Positions 1 to 14,200 of a stretch of 64,000 nt of DNA are shown here, piece after piece. The stretch comes from Pseudisothecium myosuroides (Eukaryota > Streptophyta > Bryopsida > Hypnales > Lembophyllaceae): positions 15,503,296 through 15,567,295 of the forward strand of contig OX637292.1 of the NCBI GenBank assembly GCA_951799445.1, written 5' to 3'. The translations under genes were made by a program, and so were the position numbers. Positions within the stretch are counted from its first letter, which is position 1. The number at the start of each line of letters is the position of its first letter. A model generated the notes under the pieces. The model worked only from the letters and a program-made list of their open reading frames with translations. It made no database searches and was not told where the DNA came from.

Positions 1-186
1 GTGACAAAACATGTAAGGAACAAAATGATCAAGAGACCAACAATCAAGATATGGTTCACTCTGTCGACTGATTCCTGAGAAGCACAGCATTTAAAGGATA
101 CTTTGACTGGGCAGATTGTCCTACGTGACTTCATTTTTGTGATTCAAAATGAATTCTTGTGAATTCCATGCAACCTTCAAGCTTTA

Positions 187-3100
187 TTAACAATATCGGT
201 AGTTACAAAACAGGTAAGGAAAGTCGGATGAGGTGAAATTATGGCGAAGATCGACCTGCAAAGCGACTAGCTCCTCGACGCAGGCAAAGATGGCCTCGTC
301 GTCCCGCACGTCCCACGCCCTCCAGTCGGCCACCAAGTTGGCCCAAACGCGCAGCACGGGCGCTAGGCGCATCCTTTCCACTTCCACCGAGCTTTGCGCG
401 CATCTCAGAATTGCTGCCACAAGAATGGAGGCGTCGCTCAGACACGATGGGGCAGGTTTCACTGGAAGAGCGCCCTCCTGCACAAAAGAAATCACGATAC
501 TATTGGGCCCAGTCCACATGTATGGCACGAGTAGTAAAGAAAGGTTCTTCTATTGTAGAGTCGTATCATTGTAGAATCTAATTGATATAATGAGAAATTT
601 CTAGACAATTGAGGACTAGGAAAAGACACTATAAAGACATGTAAAGACACTGCGACACTACAAAGACATAGATAGCACTAGGAAAACTCTAGCCAACTGA
701 GGATGTGGATTTGGAACGATTGTCACGAGCTCGAGATTGTGTTCAAAACGAGTCTATATTCTTTTTCGTGACTAGTTCCAAAGGATGCGAATAGGGAGGT
801 GTTCAAGAATGTTGCCCACAATAAGTGCAATTACATCTTCATGGACATGTAATCTATTCATATTTCACATGAAATGTTTGAAGCATTTCCAAATGAAACG
901 AGACTCATCAAATCGTACATGCTGTTCATCTGGCATTCTGTAAGCACTTGGTCTAGAAAAGCAATGACATGCTTCCCATTTCCTCTAGTGGGGTGATTAA
1001 GCCTCTTATGTGGTATGAAGCGCAACTTCTTGCGAAGCGTTGTGTTGTGTATACGATTCATAAAACAGGTTTGACTTGAGTGAGCTAAGATTTGCAGTTC
1101 AAGGATTCTCTGACCTGCAAAGGCACCAGCCACGCTTGCTGCAGAAGCTCAGCAAAAGTAGCTGCCACGGCGGTGCATCCTATCTTCCATTTGAGAACCC
1201 CCTTTCCTCTGTCCTCGCCTTCATCTGGATCTGCCGTCTGCCAAGCTTTTGCAAGCGCAGCAATCGCTGAAAATCCAAGCTCAACAACCTGCATCACCAT
1301 CACGCATATCACATATGCGTATAAAGAAAGAAAGCAAAGCAAGAAAGCAAAGCAGTGTTCAGAAGTAAACTCAAAGTGATGAAAACCCTTTGTGACACAA
1401 GACACCCTACTGTCTTGTCTGAATGGATAGATACTCGCCTACCTCATAACTAAAAAAAACTACTCAATTAAACTTAGCCACTATCAATGAAACAATTGTT
1501 AAGTCTATCTCATGAAAGTGGAGATCACATGTCCAAAATAAATCACAAAACTCTAAAAGTATTTTTCGTCTCATCACTTGTTCAAACAAATCACAATATC
1601 CAAAGATTCAGGTGATTTATTTAGAACTAAGTCGCCCAAAGATCCAAAGGCCTAAATCAGTAGTAAGTGCACACTATCTATGCCTACTAAAGCCCTACCT
1701 TTTCTATGGTATGTAGAAAGACACCTAAATTATATATTTCTAGCTCAATAAGTGAAGGGGATACACTGGTGCAAAAAATTCATAATCTCATTTCGGTGGA
1801 ACGCTACAAAGATCAATTTCATGCATTTTTTGTAATATAATCCAACACGGTATCAGAGTTTCTTACTTGAGGCCACGGTTCAGGGTGAGCGGGGAGATGC
1901 TTGCACGTCTCCACCTGCACTACAGCAGAGATGGCTGGAACATGGGGAGCTACAGATCCTCTTCCAGCTTCGGCAACTGTTGCTAACAACTGCAATGCCA
2001 TTGTTGCCTCTCTGTCTTCTTGCGTTCGCACCCCTGCAACAGTAGCTTGCAGTAATGGCAACCATTGAACGGGCTTGTACTCGACCTGCGTTCAAACAGT
2101 AGGGTAAGGTTAGCAAATCCGTATTTTCACATTTTGGAAAACCATTCTAAATCGACTAAGAAGTCTGTCACCCCACAAACCTAACGGACGTTATGTAGTT
2201 AACACGCAGATATCTCCCCAAAGGATAAAGGATTCATAGTTTGAAAATGAGTGATGAAATTCATCATTCACGGAGTGAGGCCATATTTTTTATCACTACA
2301 ATCAAGGAAGAAAAGTGCACTCATTGGTCAAAAAATAGATTCAATTAAACAAAAGAATTCCCCTTCTGTGGCTTACTGTTAGTAGCATTCTTATTCAATA
2401 CACACTAGAAAGGTAAGGACCTGGAGAAGGGATGAAAGAGCTGCGGCAGCAGAGGCCCTCACTGGCCACCATGATACACTACCAGCATTGGGTGCTACCA
2501 AAGCCTTTAACAACGCTGTGTAAACGATGTCGCTGAGCTCCTGATACATTCATTGCAAAAAAAGCACACCTGAACTTTAATATTCAGACTACGATACCAT
2601 GAATCAATGTACAGTTCTAAAAGGTTAAAAATAGAATATGATAGCTGAAATAAGAACACGGCTACTTCTAAAATCCATCTCTAATAAACCCACTATAAAC
2701 AGTGTTTTCAGTCACATTAGACTGTTGCAGGAACTTTAAGACAGCATTATAAATTGGATCTTTAGCAATGATTCATAGCAAAGGTTTCTTTGAGAAAAAA
2801 GAATCATGGACTGACTGTCGGAAGACATCTCTGTGAATTACGTAGCAGAATCTCGCTCTATTATGTCTACTGGTCCCGAAAACAGTCTAAATTTTATTAA
2901 AACCGAATCCATAATTCTCAGAAGTAATAAACATGTGTGACAGTCGACAAGATTTACCATCCTATTAAGAAATTAACAGTCTACAAGACACTTCGATCTG
3001 TGCTATTCAGAGACAGCTTTTGAATACAAACTGAGCAATATATTCAAGATATTAAATTGAACAAGCGAAACGAAGAAAGAGAATCAGCAAGGAGGCTTGT

Positions 3101-5034
3101 CTCACCGCAGGCAAGGACTGGGAAAGCTGCCCGAGCATCCAATTGGCATTGGCCAGTACGTAAGGACTAGGAGCCACCATTAGATATAAAGGAAGTAAAC
3201 GTCTTTCCAGCAACATGGTGACTTTCGCAGAGGATTGTGTCTTCCAGTACTGTGCATTTCTCATGACAACCAGTTAGTGCTCTATAAAAACAATGGTAAA
3301 AGAAATTGTGAAAAGAATGGTACACCATTGGACACAAATTCATATGGTAATTGCTATGATCTGAATGTGTGCTGCAAGACTCACAGAATGTTTGCTCTTT
3401 GCGTATCAAAAACAGAAGGTTTATAGAGATGAAGAAATAACCTGCTGAAGACCTCCATACGCCATCAAAACGCCGAAATACCTGCACTTGACCAAAAGTT
3501 TCATATACTTTATTTTGAAAAAAAAAGGAAATGCAACTTCACGTCGTCTCGTTGTACTCGTTGCAAAGTGAACTACAATCGGAAAGAACTAAAAGGACCC
3601 AGGGTGTCCAAATTGGAGGGTTCTAATGTTTTTTTAACCACTTCTGAGTGAATAATATAGGCACTTTCTTTTGTTAAATTAAATTTAAGTTTGGACCAAC
3701 ACATTCAATGTTCGTCACTGATGCTGGTGATATACAATTTGGCCGCATCTGAATCATTGAATATTCACAACATGATAGTCAAATTGGTCATTTTAAGAAA
3801 TTGTAATACCTGAGAACTTCCTCGGATCGTAGATCGGCTCCATCGGCAGGGACCGGGAACTGATTGAGATAAGGCATCACTAAAAGACCGCCAGCTCTTT
3901 CGGAAGCCTCCTTCTCCTTCCCTTTGGACCCCACTTTCCTGCGTTTGGCAGGGGCAGCTTTCTTTCTCTTACGCACAGGCGGAGATCCCTGCGCATTGCA
4001 GACAGTCAAGGAAAACAATCGTTAAATTTGTTACTCAAAGCAATTGTTACATATTTTAAAATGAAAATCCTACAATATCCTGCACACTTGCCACACTATC
4101 ACTGAGTATGACACTTTCAAACTACGTCAAATTTAAAGACCTCAGGTTGTAAGATTTAAAGATTTATGGTGGGTGAAATTGTTTCCCGTCACTGGCATTT
4201 GTCTTTCTAGTTACTTGGGCTAGTGTGCTTTTCTATTATAAAAGGTTTACTGACTAATAAGATCCAACACAATTTGATTTCCATGCCCGAAATGGGTCAA
4301 CTGTACTTGCACACCTTCGTCAAAGCCATGATCCCAAGCAAATTCAAAGCACTTTGTCTGGGTGTGAACAGGTCTTCAGTCCATCCATTTGCTTCACCCT
4401 GAATCCAAACAAGCTTGAATACTAACTATAAGATTGATTCTCACCTGGAGAACAAGCCATAATGGAACGCTTTGAAACAGGGTTTTCAGTTAAATTGATT
4501 TGAGAAACTTTTAGACAGCATTACATTTCCATCATTCATAAGGAAGTCTTCCTATCGTGGAAGTGACCATACAAAGCTCTCGCTACGAAGAAACATACAT
4601 AGGGTCTCCTATGATCACTTTGGATATACGGAGAACTCATGGCTCTAGAAACAAATTCTCTTTATGACGTTCTCTAAACTTTCTTGAAATCATCTAATTC
4701 TACTGAAAATTGAATTATGAAATTACCACAAATGCATGTTTTTTATGTACAAAACAAGAGTTGATAAAAAGTCTATTCATAAATGTTCAGCATGTACCAT
4801 ACCATGTTTGAAGGAAGGTTTTTCTGGACATACTCATCTTCTTCGTCCACCCAATCCGAATGATCCTGCAACGTCAGCACAAAGTTAAAAGTTCCCTTTG
4901 AATTTAAAACAATGAGTCTTTTCCTAATATAAAACAAAGTGCTGTTGATTCACACGATAGAGAGCTTGCCTTACGACAATTTTGTAGCTGCTGATTAATA
5001 AACACAAGATTTAAATCAGCTTTTCTAACGAGAA

Positions 5035-5074
<40 letters not shown>

Positions 5075-8000
5075 CAGAGAAAAACACGTACCGTTTCATT
5101 CATCATAAGAGCAGGGAATATTGCCTTATCCAACAAACTTGGAAAGTGAGGTGCGATCAATTTCCAACCCTGTCATATCAAAAATGAAAAAATCTAAACA
5201 AGTGGAACAATCATCCTCAGCCACACTGGCAAGTATTGATCTGTTTTCATCAGTCCATGTTAAGCAGGAAATTACATGTTTAGAAGCAAGTAATGTTAGC
5301 TTACTAATATATTCAAGATTTGAGAAAAAATTTATCATTAACAAGGAAATCTGCTTACAGCTTCCGTCTCAAGGATATTAGACACCAAGTCAAAGCCCAG
5401 AGACGTCACACGCTGCTGCATTTGATTAAGATTCTGCGACATTGGTCCCAAAAAATAAAACAATCTTCTGGTTTGGACTACAAAAGTGTAGTACATGCAG
5501 AAATAAGCTGAATAAAGACCTAAAAACTTCAAGAGATAGAAGAACCGAGATCAGTTCATTTTATAGACCTAAGTACACTCTTGCTACAAGACGTTAGTAG
5601 TGAGACCGTTTTCAATTCTTTCTCCTACTTAAAAGATCTATCCTTCACCTTGGCATGAACGCTCTGCCCCACAACTGCAAGCGCAGCATCTGTCAGTGAG
5701 GGCAGAAACCTACACCAACATAAAGCACCACATTCACCATCATTTATTTAATTAAAATAACAGCCTTGAGAATATGAATCCTCTTTTCATGTCAGCCCTC
5801 CCTTCCTCGCCAAGAAAGTGGAAAAATTCTCACTTGTTCACATGCAGCCTATGACGGGAAACCAGGTTACAGCAAATCTGCAGAGTTCTTTTCCAAATCT
5901 TAAGTCTTGGCTCTTGTTCCGAAGCATCCATCTTTTTCTCAAGAACCACTGAATCCAGCAGGCTCAACAGATCCGTGAACCATTGATCAATAGACTCTAG
6001 TAATGCAGAAGGCATGTGTGACTTCAGCTGCAAAATTCCAAGAAAAAACCTTCAGTGAGCAGATCATCTAGACATGAAGACACCACGTTTTTATAATGTC
6101 CAAGCGTTTCTGAAACAATCTAATTTTACTAAAACGCTGTTATTGGGAAAGACGAGTGATGCAAAACTTACAGCAAGATCCATAGCCTTGCAGAAAGCCA
6201 ACAAGATGGAGTCGTGTTCAGAGCATTCTTCAGCTTTTGATGTCGCAACCTGCCAGAAGCTACGAACATCAAAATCATATATGAGGGTGTACCAGGTTCA
6301 TGATCCCCGAAGCTTGAACAATTAACCAAATTATACCACACATCCTTAAGTTGGACAGCAATACCTGCTGCACAAGCTGATGGAAGGGCCCTTGTAAGGG
6401 AATGAGAAGTTCTTTGGCAATCATCTCCAAAGGCTCAGGAACAGGCTCACGTGCCATCGTTGGGTTCAGGAAATACTATGAACACCATCCCACATCCAAA
6501 ACCTTCTTCAAAAACAGGCCTACACTCCCAAATCTACAATTGAATGGCGCTATAGTGAAAGGAAAATGAGATTTTTTTTTTGGCTAAATGTCCAGCAGTG
6601 AAAAATGTAACTTCAACCCAGATTGTTGCGAACCTGGAAAGGTTTTGTGATGGTCTGCAGACCAAGAAGACAATTCAGAGTCTTCATCTCCGGAACTTCG
6701 GATTGTTTCACCGTGTCAATATTCTCCACAGCAGCTTTCTCTACGGCGTCTTTCTCTACAGCTTCCTTGTCTATAGCTTCATTGTCTACAGCTTCATTAT
6801 CTACAGCTTCTTTCTCTATGACAGTTTTCTCCAGAGCTTCTTTCTCTACTGCAAGTTTTTCTATGGTACCATTCTCTGCAGCCACTTTTTCCACAGCAGC
6901 TTTCAAAGTGGGCACAAGCTCAGACCATGTCTTTTGTTTTGCGAAATCATGGAGAGCTATGATTCGAAACTGCAAGAAAGAATCAAGGCTTAAATAAACA
7001 AGATCAGAAACAAACCATGGAAACAGATCACTCCCGTAGTCTAAGGGACACTTCAAACTGTACAAATTGAATCAACAAGCCTGAGATGACATGAAATCGT
7101 AAACCTCCATTGCTGTAAAAGATCACTTTTTCTTTCATTGTACCTCATTTTGTGTAACCTCTGGTGGGGTGGATGATGAACGGTTTAAAGAGCTTCCCAC
7201 GGCAGCTATATGAAACTTAATCAAGTCGTCCACGTAAACTGAAAATGCAACTTTTGTCTATTCTAAGGTAGGAGGTCCATAAAGCCCATTTAAGAGCTGG
7301 AAATTAGTTTTGGGGAGGTTAAACTTCTTGAAATATTTTTCAGTAAATTTTCATTGAAAGACAAATGAAATTAGCATCTAACCCAAGTCGTTTCATATTT
7401 TTTGAGCTTCGTGGAATTAGTTATGAATTTTTGAAGTTGAAACGTAGTGGTCACTAAAGCCATCCACCTCCTGAAATATACGCTACTTGTACATTGCTGG
7501 TGCAATCAAAAAACAAAATGTACAAATGGTGTACATTTCAGGATACAGCACTGCGATCAGCTTCGTCACTCAATGCCTCAGGATTTTTGTGCAAGTTTTG
7601 AATCAGTACATGTTGGGATGGGCAAAAAAGGAAAAACTTGCACAGCTGAAGCTTTTTTGTCTAAATTCTCAGTCAGCCAAGATTTATTTTGGCTGAAAAG
7701 CTCCAGATTCACATTCGCCCTCCAGCCAGCCTCTCGAGGGGATTAATGTCAACTTTACATTAGTCCAAGTAACAAGAATGAGCACGAAGAGGTGGTGCTT
7801 CCATGTCTCCAACGTCGCATGCTAAAATATTTGAAGTAACAAGGTTTCGAACCACCTCTTTGACGCAGATTGGGCTTTTGTTGCTTCATAAGGTGTCACA
7901 ATTTCCACGGATTAATTTAAGCTTGTTATTTTAGCTCACCATGTAAAACATGATGTTAATTCCAAATTTTTAGCTTGTTACTTTCACCTGTGCAATCTTA

Positions 8001-8996
8001 AGTAACCATTAGGACTCAGACACAACATTATTGTGAATCCCATGAAGAGTGAAGAGCCGTTGAACTTACGGCCTCTGCCAAAAGCTTGAGGACGAGACTG
8101 TCCACTCGTAAGAGCACATCCACCAGCTGGTTTCGAAATTCTCGCTTCTCATGACAAGCGATGGCACCCTCCGAACTCCAGTGCACTTTCACGAAGTTCT
8201 TCAGGTACGTTGCTGCAGTCACTCGAATTTCCTTTTCCCTCCCTCCTGAACATACACACGTACATTAGAGAGCAATAATTTGAACACAAATGTAAGGACA
8301 ATTGGGCACCTCAAAAGAATGGAAAGTTTCAAATTTCAACATGTTTTGTCCGGCTCATAGTACTAAAACCAAAACCTACATCATTTCACTCAATGTCGAA
8401 TTTACCGAATCTAATGTGAGATCACGCATTCTTCTGGAACCATAACCCCTAAAGAGCCAGGGATTCGAAGTTTCAAAATGAGCAGTTCGATTGTTGATCT
8501 TGTGAAAAATTAATAATTCGGATGCGGCCAAGTTGTATATCACCAGATTCAAATGATGAACAGTTCTCACGTTGGTCAAAACTAAATGAAATTGAACCAA
8601 AAAAAGTTTTCCATATGAGCTATTCAAAAGTGCTTAGCAAAACATGAGGTTTAAAAACCTCTTGGATCTGTAGGAGTCAAACAGCAACAAATGATAACAA
8701 ACACTCAGTTATGGGCACCCAGAATCGTCATCTAAAATGTACAGAAGGCACTCATTTTAAGGTGCACATACCTTAGTGTTGATTAAATTCACAGGGTGAA
8801 ATGTTTTACCAGCGGCAAGCTCTAGCAAGCAGAGAGGAAACTTCGGAGCTGTTTCTGCAGTCTCCAGGTGCAAAGTTGCAGTCCTCACCGCCGTCTCGTC
8901 AGATCCTGCCGTTTCACTTAACCAGCAAGCGATCTGATCCTTCACGAACGTGGTCTTCGTTACCGTTACCATAGGCAATTCCACCATTGCCTCCAT
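187..8996 (-). CDS. Importin-beta-like ARM/HEAT-repeat transport receptor (3' end beyond left edge)
   Basis: Probable nuclear transport receptor of the importin-beta superfamily, closest in my memory to the plant ARM-repeat importin At3g17340. I read 18 exons with matching phases, near 8996-8772, 8231-8070, 6969-6634, 6475-6365, 6249-6172, 6027-5834, 5709-5649, 5433-5359, 5169-5092, 4865-4803, 4398-4315, 3988-3810, 3481-3442, 3249-3106, 2540-2421, 2085-1867, 1288-1115 and 477 leftward. They give about 870 residues. Diagnostic pieces are KPFQYFLNPTMAREPVPEPL, WVDEEDEYVQKNLPS, GWTEDLFTPRQSALNLLG and ANWMLGQLSQSLPA. A basic stretch (KRKK...KRRK) lies just before LLVMPYLNQFPVPAD. The start is the first ATG, in a good context (G at -3 and +4); the longer open frame upstream has no ATG. 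Family members are about 1,000-1,100 residues, so the last ~200 should lie left of base 1; a TAA at 187-189 is probably intronic. Exon 3 carries an unusual five-residue repeat. Family assignment is firm, cargo unknown. Confidence 0.88.
3660..3800 (+). repeat. Short intronic dispersed repeat, copy 1
   Basis: About 140 bp in an importin intron. It runs from a 'gtttggaccaacac' region through 'ggtgatatacaatttggccg' to 'caaattggtcattttaa'. Related copies lie at about 8440-8590 (inverted), 11925-12035 and 34560-34700. I see no clear terminal repeats or tail, so MITE versus SINE remnant is undecided. Confidence 0.7.
5035..5070. repeat. (TA)n microsatellite
   Basis: Roughly 18 uninterrupted TA units in the intron between the ninth and tenth exons of the importin-like gene. 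Likely length-variable; no other role is visible. Confidence 0.95.
6715..6905 (-). repeat. In-frame 15-bp minisatellite in importin exon 3
   Basis: About eleven degenerate 15-bp units (plus-strand unit near agcttctttctctac). Read on the minus strand they code for repeats of EKEAV/DNEAV type, at about residues 155-215 of the importin-like protein. The unit length of five codons keeps the frame open. The stretch is highly charged and probably helical or coiled-coil. As I recall the plant homologue, it has only a short linker here. Confidence 0.85.
7270..7470 (+). repeat. Dispersed repeat related to 42218-42420
   Basis: About 190 bp in an importin intron matching 42218-42420 at roughly 80% by eye. 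Both copies contain 'tttcagtaaattttc', 'aagtcgtttcatatttttt' and 'tggaattagtta'. A more diverged inverted relative lies near 44430-44540. The element class is not recognised. Confidence 0.65.
8440..8590 (-). repeat. Short intronic dispersed repeat, copy 2 (inverted)
   Basis: Reverse-complement relative of the 3660-3800 repeat. The shared core reads 'ggtgatatacaacttggccg' on the minus strand, preceded by 'gttttgaccaacgtga'. It lies in the first intron of the importin-like gene. Confidence 0.7.
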
Positions 8997-11221
8997 CTCG
9001 GCCTCCAATCTCAAAGTAATGTCACAAAACAAATTCCCAAAACAGGCTCTCAAACTTTCAACCCTATTTCAAAAACAACCAAAAAACGCTTCCCAGCACC
9101 CACAGATTCAATCAGGGTCACCAACAATCCTCGAACAATTAAACTCCTTTTTTACTGACCCTGTGTCAGCACCCACACTTCGACACGATCAAGGACAACT
9201 CTTCTGTCACTTCCAAGGAAGTGCAAAACTGTACTGCAAAGGCTCCAGCAAAATCTATTCCTGCAGAGACCTTCTACAGAGAAGGCTCCCAAAAGTGGGC
9301 ACTGCCAGACGAATCGTCAATGCAGTGACCCCTTCAGTAACATCGCCGCATGGAGCACGGCAAACCAGATTACTACAGCTGCTCAAAATCAGAAAAAAAA
9401 ACAGTTGCTATTAGCAAACCGACGCAGCATTGAAGGGATACAAAGAAAGCAAGATGATGACAAGAATTCATATCCTCCTGCAAACTCTCTAAAGCCACTT
9501 GGGATCCCAACTGTAATGCTTGACCTCACTGCCAATCCAGCCGTTACAGCAGGCAACGGTTCCTCTCATAGACGACAATATTCTTGATCATATAAGCGAA
9601 CGGGAGCACGCAATAAAACCAAGCAGAGGAGATGCATGAATTAAAACACCAGATTGCACATTATTGAAGCTTCAAAGATGTTCCCAGGGATACATTCTTC
9701 ATATAGAATACGTACAATCTGCATCGAATCTAGTCACTGAAGCCCTCAAGCTCCTTCAATAATTTGGGGAGGATACCAGAAAAGACAGGGGACCACAATT
9801 CATTCGGTTCTATGGTGACTGCAGGCTACTTTATAACCTAATTCCCTAACCAGCAGAATCTTGATGCCGTCAGATATAGGATGCACACTAGGAGTCAGTT
9901 CCTTCACGGGTCGATGCACATGCACACACTACTTGTTGCACCGTCGGGTCGATTCAAAGCTTGACGCCTGTGCAAGTGAATCCTAAGTCATTATATTAAA
10001 CCAGCTCATTCCAATAAACTTCCAGCAGCGAATACGAGCTTGCTAACAACTTCAGAGGAAGGGGTTGGTGGAGCTCTAGGGTTTTGCGCAAAAAATTAAG
10101 TGCCGGCAACACAACCTAGTTCATGTCTGGCATTATTACTTGTTCTCAATCTGGCTGACATCTCCGCTGATTGGACTCCTTCGTGGCCGTTGTCATGAAG
10201 GGTCCCATCTCTGTGGATCCTCTTCCTGATCGTTGCAAGCTCTGTGCAAAACAACATCTCGGAAATTAATACAGTGAATGAAGACCTGATTTTCACACGA
10301 AGACCTAAATGGTACGCAACTGTAGCAGTTCTTAACCCCTAAATGCCCGAGGCACCAAATTCTGGTGTCGGCAATACTTTGAAGTTAAATAAAACCTAAC
10401 CAAGTTCCTATTTTTAGTAGTTTATATTTTTGTAAAATTCTTTTTGAAGTCTAGCTTTAGCTTCAAAAGTCCAATTTTGAAAATGATGTTTTATGTTTTT
10501 TCTACTCAAGATTTTGTGCAAGGGTACCCATTGCAATCTTGACTTTCCGTAGTGTTGAGGGCTCTTGGAAATGAGCCTCAAATACACTAGATCTTGGAGA
10601 AAAAATCACATTAGAAATTCATTTAAAAAAATTGTAGAGTAGATTTTGAGAAGCCATAAATTGATTGGGGTTATGCATGTTAGGCCCTTTAACCTCATAT
10701 TTTTTTGGTGACCAACTTTTTAGATTTGACATGTGAAAAAAGGATTGAAAGAATTTCTTAGTTTTAACACCCTCATGTTCAAACATTATAATCCTTCAAT
10801 TCATAAGTGATATTGTTGTATTTTCTTTTCCTATGTGATCTTTAACATGTCTAGTTCGAATTTGTACGGTTACAATTCAAAAAGAATTAATACAACTTAT
10901 CAAAATGTTGTCTTTTTGTTCAATTTAGAGCAAATTTCAGGAAGCTCAAAACAGGCCTTGGGCATTTAGGGGTTAATTCGTCTTAAGCTCAGATTAAATC
11001 GCTTGGACGACTCAACGAACTCTGCATCTTTCTCTGCATCTGGTGATGTATTCCACTCAATTGCAAAAGCTATAAGTAGAATAATCACGATGCAATCATT
11101 CCCTTTTGGACACGACGTCCACATACAGCACATAGATATGGAAAATTCAAACCCTCATGCAGAGGACTTGTCAGCTAAAAATCTCAAGCAGCTGAGGGTC
11201 CAGTTTGCAAGTGAACAAACC
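8997..11221. other. Intergenic: importin 5' side and NodGS 3' side
   Basis: No gene is seen. The stretch includes the presumed importin promoter and 5' UTR and the NodGS 3' UTR. The TTAA-flanked element at 10332-10976 occupies much of it. Confidence 0.6.
10332..10976. mobile_element. TTAA-flanked MITE with CCCCTAAATGCCC ends, 645 bp
   Basis: TTAA followed by CCCCTAAATGCCCGAGGC on the left is mirrored on the right by GGGCATTTAGGGG followed by TTAA. The terminal inverted repeat is about 17 bp with one mismatch. The interior is AT-rich with no open frame. TTAA duplication plus CCC ends is the signature of the piggyBac superfamily; this assignment is inferred from the ends only, since no transposase is seen. 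Confidence 0.85.
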
Positions 11222-14200
11222 TCAATAACGCTCGACTAGCATTTCCTCCGCACCCACTTTGCCTTCGTAGAACTGCACCTCCGCCTGCACACAGTAGAAG
11301 TGCCCAAAATTCAGATGCAGAAGCGAGCAACAAAATGTGCACCCGGCAAATTCAACGTCGTCAAATGATGGTAACATTACCCCTGAAGACCAAGAGGAGT
11401 AAATTGAGCCTCATATTCTTTTTAGCAGTTTTGAGTGGGCCATACAGGGCCTCTCTTCTATTCGGTTTATTTAGTTTCTGACTAACGTATGCAATACTCT
11501 TCGATGTCATAAATTTGGCCCCTTCAAAATTGCATTCTTTACAATACATTCGCGACTTTAAAAACGTGAAATCTCGGTTAAAACCAACTGGGCACATCCA
11601 AAGAGCTATTGCGCACCTTGCGGATAGCAATGACAGCCTTCACCAGTGGCTCCCCGAGGACTTGGCGCAAAACAATGTCAGCTTCAAGTGCCGTCACTGC
11701 CTCAACCAAAGACTTAGGTAGGATTTCGATTTTTCCAGCCAATTCATCTGGGTTCACCTCTGCCACAATCACAACACAGCAAAATAAGGATTCACAGTCA
11801 GAACAGCAGGACATTCAATCTCCACATTCGATACAGGATAACCCTAACCCTAATCCTAAACGCACCTCAGTGCCTTTTCTCAGCACTTTGGAGTGCCATG
11901 CAGGGAACTCATTTTTGTTCAATCTAATTTAAATTTTGACAAACACATGCATTGATTCTAGTGATAGAAATATAGCCCCGACTGAATTTTCGGTTTCTCA
12001 CAATATGATCATTCAAATTGGTCATTTTGCGACCATGAAATGCGTAGAGACTCACCAACTGGTTCCGGAAGTGGATAGTGGTTGCGCAAACCGTCCATGC
12101 CTGCAGCAATAATAGCAGCCAACCCCAAATGGGGGTTGGCACAACCATCAAAGCTTTTCAACTCAAAATTGCTAACCATGTCGGCATCACATCCAGGAGG
12201 GCTCGCCGTCCGCAGAGGCGCCTCCCGGTTGTCCCGACCCCAGCATTTGTAAGCGCCACTCCATGTGTTGGGCTGAATACGCTCATAACTGCAAAAGCAA
12301 TGAAGCACCAAATTCGTCAAAAATGCGCATTAAGCATAAATTCTTGTCAACCAAATTCTGCACAAAAATGATTGCCAAAGATACTGAACAAAAAAAGTAG
12401 AAGACTGTCTACCACCTAGAAAAAGTGCGCATGGCGTTAAAAGCTTGAACCCCCAGAAAGAATAAAAGCAGCAGAGGAGAGGAAAAATTGCAACTGACCT
12501 GTTTGGGATTGTACATGTCATTGCAAAGATAGCTGGAAGGTGGCGCAAAACCCCAGCCATGAACTCTTGTCCCTGCTTCGACATACCATGCTTTGAACCT
12601 AAGCCTTTGCCCATCAGCACATTGTTTTCACCATTCCAAATGCTGAGATGCACATGTGAACCCACTCCAGGACCCTTCGGGAAGTACCTGCACAAAGAAA
12701 ACCCAAAGTTTAGTCCCAACATGCTTACTAAGTACGTGACATCTGCTTTTGGTAGCTAGAAGAGAAATTGCTGAAGAAGAAAGCAACGACTGGAGACACT
12801 CACTTGGGCAAGAAAGTGGCACGAAGCTTGTGCTTATCAGCGATTGCAGTGACAGTCTCACGGAGCAAGAGGAGATTATCAGCAGCCAGCAGGCAAGGGA
12901 AATGCCCCACAGCGAGCTCGAATTGCCCACCACCCGACTCGCAATGCATCTGCTCAATCTGGATATCGAGAGCTGACAAGGTGCTCGTGATCTCGGACAG
13001 AATAGGAGAGGCCGAATTGAAGCCTCCTGATGAACAATACGGTGTCGCATCCACTCCCTGCCACTTCTTCTCTCTGGTAGGAACAACAGGAGAAAGATTC
13101 AGTGGAACTGTCCAAATTATGTGTTTTGTAAGTCAAAAGATTTGGAAAACATTGGAAGCTGAGTAGCCTTTCGCTTGCAACCACTAAGTAATCATTTTAG
13201 TGCATTAATCTTGTCTACAAAAAGTGATGGCAAATGATTACAACAAATTATAAGCACAGAGAATTCGAATACACAAACCATAGTTGCAAACAAAACGTCA
13301 AACAGACCCCATCTGTCGCACAAACATAATTTAAAAAATAGATATATCCTTAAAGGTCAACACTAGTTCAGATTCATGATTAAACTACCAAAACACAGCA
13401 AGGCAACACCAATTCATTGCAGTATTCATTATTAGATTCACTCGTACTTTTTAACCGAAACATGGTCAGCACCCCTGCTTTGAATGAGTTCAAAGATAAC
13501 TCAAATTTTAATTATAATTTTAAAATATTCTCCAATACATGGAAATATTTGAAGAACCCATCCAATGTGTTCAACACTTGAAATCAGATGTCTGACATGT
13601 CGGCTAATACCATCTGATAAGACGACAAAAAGATAACCAAAAAAAGTAGGAAGTTTGAATACTTTACCCTTCAACACGTTGCAGAAGATAAAACTCGCTC
13701 TCAAAACCGGCTCGAAGTGTCTGCAACATGAGAAGCATCATCAGAACATCCAGGACATCACAGCTAGAAGTGCATTCGACACAAAGGTAAACGTGATCGA
13801 CACAAGATTCATTTAATTGACCATTATCCAATTGCCAAATCGTTCTTCCTTCAGAAAATAGAACATGCCCACAAATCTCCAAAAATTGAACTGAAAAATT
13901 GCCAATTTTAATAGGAACAGACAGCATTCCTCCGACTTGAGACAACAACTCACCAGACCGAATTCTTTCTCCAGAGTATGTGTCACATTGCGGAGAGTGC
14001 TACGTGGGCAATACTGCCACGGTGACCCAGGTTTGCTGTGCATATCCACGAGCGCAATCTCGTGCTCAGGGAACCTGCACAAGTCATGAAAAGACGATTC
14101 ATATTATTTCATCGAGAGATATCACCCTCGTAAAGGTAGGGAACCATTACCATGGAGGTCCTTTGAGAAAAGTCACCCATTTACAATGCGATGGCCATCC

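Noticed and set aside
6580..6997. Plus-strand open frames with FSTASF-like or YSF-like repeats
   Set aside because: They are the antisense of the importin minisatellite exon; the minus-strand frame joins conserved importin blocks on both sides.
8757..9053. Longer N-terminus for the importin from 9053
   Set aside because: That codon is TTG, not ATG; the first ATG in frame is at 8996.
11836..11862. Telomere or interstitial telomeric array
   Set aside because: Only two to three AACCCTAA-like units inside an intron; far too short.
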